DNA of 64,000 nucleotides, taken from Ctena decussata. Lineage: Eukaryota > Mollusca > Bivalvia > Lucinida > Lucinidae. The stretch is taken from contig OZ022506.1 in NCBI GenBank assembly GCA_963989385.1, positions 66,475,434 through 66,539,433 of the forward strand, written 5' to 3'. The notes beneath the pieces were generated by a model. The model was not told where the DNA came from, searched no databases, and saw only the letters and a list, made by a program, of their open reading frames with translations. Position numbers and translations under genes: made by a program. Below are positions 56,792 to 64,000 of this stretch, one piece after another; position 1 is the first letter of the stretch; every line of letters begins with the position of its first letter.

Positions 56792-57220
56792 CTTTTGCTG
56801 CCCAAGAGCTGATGATTAGCCTACAGTGTCCGCTATACTGAATTGATAGTGGTTAAGCTTCGTAAGCGCTACTTTTGGAATAATATGATTATTAAAGCAG
56901 GCGGGATAAATCAGCATGAACCACGGGAGTCATATCATCTTCATAAGTTAACACAATGTCTTGGTTGAAATATTTTCTCATTTTCTACCCTTCACAGTAA
57001 ATTGTTATTTCTAAAGTATCTCTTTCAGAGAAACTGTCTATTTTTCAGTAATTTTGATACTTTTGATTCAATATATTCTATCCTATCTCTTGAACCAAAT
57101 GATGGATTATTATCAAACTTACATGAGTTCACCACTTGGAGAGTGCAAACTAGTGATAAAGTTTAGAGACCTTGATCTTTGTTTCAAGGTCACAGTAAGA
57201 CAAAGTCAAACTCAAGTCAA
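56792..57220. other. Host sequence left of the LTR element
   Basis: No gene. Includes TTGATCTTTGTTTCAAGGTC ACAGTAAG-type phrases that resume at 62413 beyond the LTR element, showing that the element landed in an older GACCTTGA-rich repeat. The GTCAA at 57216-57220 is the left target duplication. Confidence 0.6.
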
Positions 57221-57444
57221 TGTAATGTTTATGGGTTCTGTTGTTTGGAAGGATTCCTACAGATTCGAAGACATGTATCGATGAACAAGGTTTATTTATC
57301 AGCCATGATCAAGAGAAGTGAGAGCATGCAAGGGAGATAATCCTACATGTAAAACATTAAGGTTACAGTTAACAATATTGGAGTAGTAGGTCACAGTTAA
57401 ACAAAGTGTGCAACGAATTACCGAAATTCGTGAATAATGTTACA
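57221..57444 (-). repeat. 3-prime LTR (224 bp)
   Basis: Begins TGTAATGTTTATGG and ends GAATAATGTTACA in plus-strand reading, with TG...CA ends. Differs from the other LTR at three sites (GTTTGGAAGG versus GTGTGGCAGG, and CAAGGGAG versus CAAGTGAG). Confidence 0.95.
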
Positions 57445-57457
57445 TCCCCTTTCTTTT
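57445..57457 (-). other. Polypurine tract
   Basis: On the minus strand AAAAGAAAGGGGA directly precedes the 3-prime LTR, the standard place for the plus-strand DNA primer in LTR-element reverse transcription. Confidence 0.85.
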
Positions 57458-57823
57458 GAAAAAGAATAAGCATGGGAGATGATGACTCAAAATAAACTTG
57501 CAGACCACCGGGAAGACATGATAATTCATTGCAGCCTTTTAGTAACCTTTTACTCTCTAAAACTGGTCTGTTCATAGCAAATTTATCATGCCTAGATAGT
57601 ACCAATGATTATCTGCACTAGGCAGTTGGAAGTCAATAATACTAGTCTTAGCATACCATACTAAAGTACCTATTTACTGAGTATATCAAGCAACCTTTGT
57701 CCATAATTTCACTGTCTGAAAATAAACATTTTTAAAACAAAAGCTTTCAATTTTCAAACACTAATTGCTCATTCACTGTGAATCATAACTAACACTAATA
57801 TAAAACACTGTGTTGAATCAATA

Positions 57824-58095
57824 TACCAGTTTATAGTGCTTAGCACTGTCAAACACTGCTTAAATGTGCCAACATCAAATTCCGTGTTGAATTAGTATAC
57901 CAGTTTATAGTGCTTAGCACTGTGCAGCATAAGAATTTCTTGATCCTCTCAGCGAATCTCCATACAGCGAATTTTAATATGCTAAAGTGTACCAGTTTAT
58001 AGTGCTTAGCACTGTGCAGCCATAAGAATCATACATGCTATGTGTAACTAATATAATCCAGAGTATACCAGTTTATAGTGCTTAGCACTGTGAGG
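57824..58095 (-). repeat. Four short repeats in the element 3-prime UTR
   Basis: ACCAGTTTATAGTGCTTAGC ACTGTG recurs at about 57826, 57900, 57992 and 58068 (spacing 74-92 bp), between the integrase stop and the polypurine tract. Each contains the near-palindrome AGTGCTTAGCACT. Possible RNA structure or transport signal; function unknown. Confidence 0.85.
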
Positions 58096-58149
58096 CCACA
58101 AGAAACTCCTGGTCCTGTAAGTGAATCTCCATGTAATGAGTATATGGCT

Positions 58150-60006
58150 TCACACTGACACTATTACCTTGGGTTTAACTGCTCTTCCAGCCCGAGTGAT
58201 GTATGGTTGTTTTATGGTACAGGTACTTTGTGTACTAGATGAGTTTGGACTAGGCGGGATTACTTTTGGACTAGAAACGTTTGGACTAGATATGACAGGG
58301 GTATTAGGTGGGTCTTTAGAAATGGCGGACCCTGTGTCAAAAGGAAGAAGATCATACGATAAACTGAATTTATGGCTTTCTCCTGTCTTTTGCAGAGAAC
58401 GTCTGTTCCGCCTATACTGGTTACCGGCTTCAGTCTGCACAACATAGGATCTATCGGCATGCTTATTGGTCACAACTGCAGGTTCCCAAATTTTACTATG
58501 CTTCAAACGCACTGATTCACCAATTTTCAATGGATTTAGGGGTTTTGAACCTACATCAAAGTACTGCTTCTGGCGATCTTGGCGTTTATGTAGTTCTTGC
58601 TTAACCTTCGGCAAATCTACAACTTTCGGCAAGGGTTGCTTGTTAGTTGACGGTAAGATAGAACGATATCGCCTACTGTTTAGCAGTTGAGAGGGTGAGT
58701 AGCTGCACTCAAGAGGGCAGTTACGGTACTCAAGAAGGCTAATATAAGGGTATTTCTTATCAGCTTTTGCCTTTTGAAACAAATGTTTGACAACCTGCAC
58801 ATACTTCTCCGCTAAACCGTTAGACTGTGCAAAATGAGGAGAACTGGTGGAGTGGGTGAAATTCCACTCTTTGGAAAAATTCGCAAACTGTTCTGAAGAA
58901 AATTGTGGACCGTTATCAGAAATAAACTTTTCCGGTATGCCTTGATTTGCGAAGAGCTTATTAAGTTTCCGTATGACGGCTTCACTAGTTGTGCTGTCGA
59001 GTCGGTCGACTTCAAAATAGCGACTAAAATAGCAAACGGTTACCATGTAGTTCTGATTGTTCCAGAAAAACAAATCGCAAGCTACTGCCTGCCAAGGACG
59101 GTCTGGTACAGGATGAGATTGGAGTGGTTCTTTTGGATTTTCATTCCGCCGTTCAAGACAGATCGTACAATTAAGTACATATTCTGCTTTTTCCGCTGTC
59201 ATCTTTGGCCAGAACATAATGTCGCGGGCACGCTTTTGACATTTTTCAACGCCCATGTGGCCTGAGTGTACAGACTGGAGCATAGACTTGCGCAAAGATG
59301 AAGGGATCACAAGCTTCTCACCTTTGAATACCAGGTAACTGACAACTGACGACTCATCACGATGATTCCAGTAATCAATAATTGAAGGTGAACAGTCTGA
59401 GCGATTTTCGGGCCATCCATCTTTAATGACAGTTTTCAGGTTGTGGAATCTCTGATCTGAGTTGCCAGCCTCAATAAGTTCTTGAAGCTTGGTATCACTG
59501 AAGGGTAAGTTACTGACTACTGAGTCGACATGTAAGTCTATGCCTTCACTCAATTCAGGGACTGTGTCAGGGAGGTACTTCCTACTAAGGGTGTCAGCCA
59601 GGGGTATGGACTTTCCCTTAACAAATTCAATCTGCAGATCATATTTCTGCAACTGCAGAAGCATGCGCTGAATGCGGGCAGGTGCTGTATGCAGGGGTTT
59701 CTTCCAAATAGACTCTATGGGCTTATGATCCGATTTAACCTTAACGGGGTGACCATATACGTAAGTATGAAACCTCTTGCAACCAAACAGAATAGCATAG
59801 GTTTCTTTCTCTATTTGAGCATAGTTGACCTCGGTGTTGGTAAGTGACTTCGACGCGAAAGCGATCGGCTTACCTTCCTGAAGCAATGTCGCACCTAAGC
59901 CATGCTTGGACGCATCAACCTGCAAAGTCAGCGGCTTTTTGGCATCGTAGAATGCAAGGACGGGAGACTGCGTGATAATCTCCGTGACCTTATTGAACGC
60001 CTCGTC
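58150..60006 (-). pseudogene. pol, C-terminal part: RNase H and integrase
   Basis: In frame with the upstream pol part across a single TAA (60007-60009). Starts with an RNase H domain (LQVDASKHGLGATLLQ, KETYAILFGCKRF, KVKSDHKPIE). Integrase follows: zinc-binding HSGHMGVEKC...NCTIC, then a DDE core with ACDLFFWNN, ISDNGPQFSSEQF and SNGLAEKYV. A C-terminal module has LKHSKIWEPAVVTNK and NQYRRNRRSLQK, ending in ITRAGRAVKPK. The three acidic residues of the integrase core are kept. About 619 residues. Separate translation is unlikely; it is the tail of a broken pol. Confidence 0.92.
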
Positions 60007-61239
60007 TTAGGGGCTATCCCAAAGGAATTCTGAGTCCTGTTTCAGAAGCGATCTCATAGGAACTGTAATTTCAGCGAGATTTGGTGCAAAACCAGTAAAG
60101 TAGTTACTCATACCCAATACCGTTTGAAGTTCACTAAGTTCACGTGGCGGTTCCATTTTGATTATCGCAGATACCTTTTCTGGGTCAGGCTTCTGCCCTT
60201 TCGAACTTAAGAGATGTCCGAAGTAGGGCACTTCTGTGGCACAAATGACAGCTTTGTCCGGATTAAATCTCACGCCCTTTGACCTAGCACGCAGGAGAAT
60301 ATTACGCAGATTAGCATCGTGTTCTTCTTTGGAAGAACCGTAAATGAGAATACCATCAACAATCGCGGCAAAGCCTTCTAGGCCTTCAAACGCTTCATCA
60401 ACCTTGCGTTGGAACTCATCCTGGCTACAAACAAGACCAAATGGGAGATGTAAGTAGCGGTAGCCGCCGTAAGGGGTGTTAAAAGTAGTGAGGTATGAAG
60501 AACGCTCCGACAACTTTATACTCCAGTAACCGCTGCGAGCATCAAGAATACTAAAAAACTTTACGCCAGATAACTGTGGAAGAATATCATCAAGTGTGCG
60601 CATAGGGTAGTGTGGACGGCGTATTGCCTTGTTGAGCGCCTGAGGGTCTAGGCACACGCGCAACTTGCCTGTTTTGGGTTTCTGTGCAACAACAAGGGAG
60701 TTAACCCAGACAGTGGGTACGTCAACCTTAGCTATGTCACTGTCTTCCATACGCTTTAACTCTGCCTTAAGGGCCCTGAGGGCTACAGGTACCTTCCTAG
60801 GCGGGTGTACAACAGGTACTGCATCAGGTTTCAGGTGTATTTTACATTTCCCTGAAAGCAGACCAATACCGGTATCCTTATAATCAGACATGGTGTCATG
60901 CGACTCATTTTGAGGAGTATGGGAAGACTGCACATTGTATACAAGCTTAATGACATTAAGGTCAATGGAACACTTTAAGCCTAACAGGGGTGGATTGTCT
61001 GTGTCGACAATGTAGAATAAGGGCTTAATATGCACATCTTTGTGCGAACAGTCAAGCAGCACTGTACCTAGCACCTTAAGCGCATCACCACTGTATGCGG
61101 ACAGTTGACTCTGAGTTTTCATTAAAGGACCTTTAAAACCAAGAGCCTGGTAGTGCTTTGATGGCAAAATATTAACCTGTGAGCCAGTGTCAACCTTAAA
61201 TTTGACCTCCTTTTGTTTTGAACCAATTTTTGCGCACAC
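60007..61239 (-). pseudogene. pol, N-terminal part: protease and reverse transcriptase
   Basis: Protease signature VDTGSQVNILP near 61165-61197, then RT: HPPRKVPVALR, VCLDPQALNKAI, FSILDARSGYWSIKL and LPFGLVCSQDEFQR. The catalytic box, normally ending Asp-Asp, reads IVDGILIYG: the second Asp is Gly (codon 60352-60354), which should abolish polymerase activity. The frame ends at an in-frame TAA (60007-60009) in the RT connection/RNase H linker. Same frame as gag but separated by two stop codons. About 410 residues from a GTG; the true start is by gag-pol read-through or shift in an intact relative. Confidence 0.92.
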
Positions 61240-61284
61240 AAATGCCTGATTGTGATCATGTCGGTGCAGACTGAATCAACCGCA

Positions 61285-62157
61285 TCAACAAAAAAAATCA
61301 GATTCGCTACTGCTATCATCATGGTAATTGCTACAACCTTCATCAGCCGTGACTGCATGAGCATTAACCGATTGACCCGATGACCTACACACACGCGCAA
61401 AATGGTTATATTTCGAGCACTTGCTGCATTGTTTCCCTTTCGCTGGACAGGAACCAGCCTGATGTGAGTTTCCACAGTTGCCGCAGGGTTTCTGCTTATC
61501 CTTCTTTCTGTGTTGCGACGGTTCGTGTGGTGCACTGCGGCCTGAAGAATTTGACTGACATTTATTTTTAGCACTGGGTTTTCCCGGTTTACGTGAATGT
61601 TTATTTTTGACATAACTGACATCAGCTGACATGGATTTTAGTTGTTCTTGCGAGTATTCATGGGACTGCGCACTTTGTACAGTCTGGTCAAGAGTCAGAT
61701 CTTTTCCAATGTTAATCAGTTTCTGCCTGATTTTACTAGAGTTTGTCCCAAAGACAATTCTGTCTCTAATCATTTCATCAGCCTTGTCACCGTAATCACA
61801 GTCTTTCACACTGACACGGAGACGTGTAAGAAAAGATGTAAAGGAATCGGTCCCTCGTACTTCATTGTGAAACTTGAACCTGGCGAAAATGGGGTTCAAT
61901 TTGGGACGAACATAGTCCTTGAAACCTTTAACGTAGTAGGCTATTGACTGATCAGCAGGAATTGTCCATGTCCTATGTATCTCGCGACCCTTGTCGCCTA
62001 CTCACAACAGTAAATATGCTATCTGGTCTTCCTCGGCTTGGTCCTTCAATGGACCTTTGAAGATCAGCTCAACGTAAGCCTGAAATTTGTCCCAGCTATC
62101 TGGCAAATTACTGCTATCCCAATCCATCTTGGGCGGTGGAATGCCTGCCTTTTCCAT
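61285..62157 (-). pseudogene. gag (capsid and nucleocapsid), one nonsense codon
   Basis: 290 codons from the ATG at 62157-62155 to TGA at 61287-61285. Codon 52 is TGA (62004-62002) where the surrounding frame stays gag-like (PPKMDWDSSNLPDSWDKF before, GFKDYVRPKLNPIFARF after). The C-terminal half has two zinc knuckles, CGNCGNSHQAGSC and CSKCSKYNHFARVC, marking nucleocapsid, followed by a Ser/Asp-rich tail and a T-run just before the stop. The start is chosen because it lies about 30 bp inside the LTR, right after the primer site. Confidence 0.88.
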
Positions 62158-62171
62158 AATTAATGTCTATT

Positions 62172-62188
62172 TTCCGATTCTGACACCA
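62172..62188 (-). other. tRNA primer binding site
   Basis: On the minus strand TGGTGTCAGAATCGGAA begins directly after the 5-prime LTR. TGGTGTCAGAA is complementary to the 3-prime end of tRNA-Leu (TTCTGACACCA), the usual primer in several gypsy lineages. Confidence 0.8.
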
Positions 62189-62412
62189 TGTAATGTTTAT
62201 GGGTTCTGTTGTGTGGCAGGATTCCTACAGATTCGAAGACATGTATCGATGAACAAGGTTTATTTATCAGCCATGATCAAGAGAAGTGAGAGCATGCAAG
62301 TGAGATAATCCTACATGTAAAACATTAAGGTTACAGTTAACAATATTGGAGTAGTAGGTCACAGTTAAACAAAGTGTGCAACGAATTACCGAAATTCGTG
62401 AATAATGTTACA
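62189..62412 (-). repeat. 5-prime LTR (224 bp)
   Basis: Same TGTAATG...GTTACA boundaries as the 3-prime LTR. Would hold the element's promoter and start of transcription; no TATA box is assigned. Confidence 0.95.
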
Positions 62413-62417
62413 GTCAA

Positions 62418-63072
62418 GTTTTATTAGTTATGGTTAAATGGCCATAAAATCGTCTTCAAGGTTAAGGCCGAGGTTAGACTAAACAGAGCTTAATCAAAGA
62501 TCACACACACACACCCAGTAAGCAGAAATGTAACTTATATGTTTCCAATTATTATCAATCAATACTTTTAATACACATATACTGGCCTTGTTTTTTATCT
62601 CAAGGTCGGCAGTAGATTCAGAAGCTCAGTATTTCACAACAGACTTGTCTTTAAACTTAAAGCTTAACCTGGTACTGATTCATTGTGTGTTGGCAAATGT
62701 TGACCTTCAGACCAAGGTCAAGGTCATTATATGTATATTAAACATTGATTTACAAATGGAAACACACAGATTTGGTACATTTCTGCTGACTTGCCCAGTG
62801 AAATCTTATTAATGATTGAATTCTGTATAGCCTAATCTTGACCTTGACATTGATGTCATGGACATTTTAGCACAACCAGTGCTCTACCTCTTCATAATTT
62901 TTATTGTAGGCCACTTGGTCATAATTTCATAACAATTCAGGAGCCAATGTGTAATTACGGTGTTCAAAACTTGACTTAAACTTGACTTTATAAGTCTTAC
63001 TGTGACCTTGAAACAGAGGTCAATGTCACCAAAATTTTACCAACATTTTACACTCTCCCAAAGATAAAATTA
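62418..63072. other. GACCTTGA-rich dispersed repeat, no gene
   Basis: Continues the host repeat interrupted by the LTR element: AAGGTTAAGGCCGAGG, TTTTATCTCAAGGTC, GACCAAGGTCAAGGTCATTA, TTGACCTTGACATTG and CTGTGACCTTGAAACAGAGG. Degenerate repeat phrases only; the 74-residue plus frame at 62588-62812 follows them. Confidence 0.55.
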
Positions 63073-63384
63073 AAATCTAAAAAAAGTCCTTCAAGAGCAG
63101 AGAATACATACAGAAGTAGGAATATGGGCATGACTACGTAGTTTCGGCTAATAAAGACTCGTCAGTGACCCTGACAATATCTGGTGACGAAACCAGAAGA
63201 AAACATACTGAAATTTCTTAATTTTAATTGGACAGTCGATTCAAAGACTGATTAATTTCAAAAGGACCCAAATAATATAAAAGACGATGATCTAGAATAA
63301 TCGTCTAAATCGATCTCAATTTTAGATTTCTCAAAATCTATCCTCTGATCTCAAAGGATGTAAATAAAATATAATCTGCACTAT
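63073..63384 (+). repeat. 312 bp direct repeat, copy 1
   Basis: AAATCTAAAAAAAGTCCTTC to AATATAATCTGCACTAT; repeated at 63452-63763 with only about ten differences. Contains short inverted motifs (GATGATCTAGAATAATCGTC, AGATTTCTCAAAATCT). The ends are not TG...CA, so these are not ordinary LTRs. Confidence 0.92.
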
Positions 63385-63451
63385 GGATGATGTACGGGGA
63401 GACGTTTTACGGCCGCCACACGGCACAACACAGTGAAGTGAAGTACAATTT

Positions 63452-63763
63452 AAATCTAAAAAAGTTCCTTCAAGAGCAGAGAATACATACAGAAGTAGGA
63501 ATATGGGCCAGACTACGTAGTTTCGGCTAATAAAGTCTCGTCAGTGACCCTGACAATATCTGGTGACGAAACCAGAAAAAAACATACTGAAATTTCTTTA
63601 TTTTAATTGGACAGTCGATTCAAAGACTGATTAATTTCAAAAGGACCCAAATAATATAAAAGACGATGATCTAGAATAATCGTCTAAATCGATCTCAATT
63701 TTAGATTTCTCAAAATCTATCCTCTAATGTCAAAGGATGTAAATAAAATATAATCTGCACTAT
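63452..63763 (+). repeat. 312 bp direct repeat, copy 2
   Basis: Second copy of 63073-63384, 379 bp downstream, separated by a 67 bp spacer that is much richer in G and C (GACGTTTTACGGCCGCCACA). A recent tandem duplication of a 379 bp unit that lost or diverged in the spacer, or two ends of a small element. Confidence 0.92.
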
Positions 63764-63769
63764 CATCGT

Positions 63770-64000
63770 AGGTTTTCTCTCGATATACCAGGTTTTTCTT
63801 TGTTAAAGCAGGTTTCTCAGCCGAAAAGACACATTAAAATTGAAAACCTATGATATCAAGACAAAAACCTGGTTTATCTAAGAAAAACCTGGTTTTACAA
63901 AAGGAAAACCAAGTTTTTCACTGTTAAACCTCGTTTTTCCGAGAAAAACCAGGTTTATCTCTTGCTATCACAAGTTTGAGAGAAAAACCAGGTTTTTCTC
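63770..64000. repeat. Palindromic AAAACCTGGTTTT array, runs off the edge
   Basis: AAAAACCTGGTTT, AAAACCAGGTTTA and GTTTTCTCTCGATATACCAG variants repeat every ~20-30 bp in both orientations. The last 21 bases form a perfect palindrome, GAGAAAAACC-A-GGTTTTTCTC. The array continues beyond the window. Confidence 0.85.

Larger units (their letters stand above)
57221..62412 (-). mobile_element. Full-length Ty3/gypsy-type LTR retrotransposon
   Basis: 5192 bp on the minus strand, bounded by 224 bp LTRs and flanked by a 5 bp GTCAA duplication (57216-57220, 62413-62417). In element order: 5-prime LTR (62412-62189), tRNA primer site, gag, protease, reverse transcriptase, RNase H, integrase, a 3-prime UTR with four short repeats, polypurine tract, and 3-prime LTR (57444-57221). 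The integrase-after-RT order marks Ty3/gypsy (Metaviridae). The LTRs differ at three positions, so the insertion is fairly recent, but nonsense codons in gag and pol, a gag-pol junction lesion and a lost RT catalytic Asp make this copy non-autonomous. No envelope gene is seen. Confidence 0.93.

Noticed and set aside
58121..59671. Plus-strand frames across the gypsy pol region
   Set aside because: Antisense shadows of the minus-strand integrase/RNase H frame, with no domain content of their own.
63073..63763. Small LTR retrotransposon (TRIM type)
   Set aside because: The repeats lack TG/CA ends, no primer site or polypurine tract is visible and no target duplication could be set; kept as direct repeats.

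Overview
The window looks like AT-rich, repeat-dense animal DNA, most probably from a bivalve mollusc. It has spliced genes with consensus GT/AG sites and long introns, tRNA-derived SINEs, LINE remnants, a Ty3/gypsy-type LTR element, a mariner relic and many short palindromic elements. The bivalve call is an inference from the style of the repeats (160-190 bp tandem modules ending in GACGGACGG runs, ~236 bp GAGCCGCGACACGA palindromes) and from a TRIM-type NHL propeller exon. No rRNA, CRISPR array, bacterial operon or convincing functional tRNA gene is visible.

Layout. 0.6-3.7 kb is a satellite of two alternating ~260 bp monomers, each carrying the same hairpin core, ending in a GGAACC minisatellite. 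3.7-10 kb has no recognisable gene. A segment at 10.0-14.26 kb is repeated at 22.1-26.9 kb. The second copy sits inside one arm of a foldback element (21.94-27.71 kb), carries an 85 bp direct repeat of the target at its edges, and holds its own 610 bp inverted-repeat element. A sister copy of the foldback element lies at 19.4-20.35 kb. An intron-poor NHL beta-propeller gene is on the minus strand at 16.58-17.57 kb.

29.1-38.9 kb appears to be one host gene on the minus strand. Three exons can be joined by matching phase-1 splice sites and predict a small cysteine-rich single-pass membrane protein. Its introns have collected a dead RTE-like LINE (with a foldback element inside it), SINEs, tandem repeats and several ~236 bp palindromic elements. 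Nine copies of that palindrome lie between 30.9 and 53.7 kb; most are flanked by identical 4 bp A/T-only duplications.

40.7-45.26 kb is a mariner with perfect 29 bp terminal repeats and a TA duplication, holding transposase remains and an internal LINE insertion. 48-50.8 kb is two tandem-repeat fields, one split by a 775 bp inverted-repeat element. 56.56-56.79 kb is a nearly perfect 108 bp-arm hairpin. 57.22-62.41 kb is a full-length LTR retrotransposon on the minus strand with 224 bp LTRs differing at three positions, a GTCAA target duplication, primer site, polypurine tract, gag and pol; it is inactivated by nonsense codons, a gag-pol junction lesion and loss of a catalytic Asp in reverse transcriptase. 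The last kilobase holds a 312 bp direct repeat and a palindromic AACCTGGTTTT array that runs off the edge.

The main biological content is therefore nested mobile DNA. Several insertions can be checked inside the window because the empty site is preserved in a tandem repeat, in a paralogous copy or in a readable retrotransposon frame. All similarity statements are by eye.
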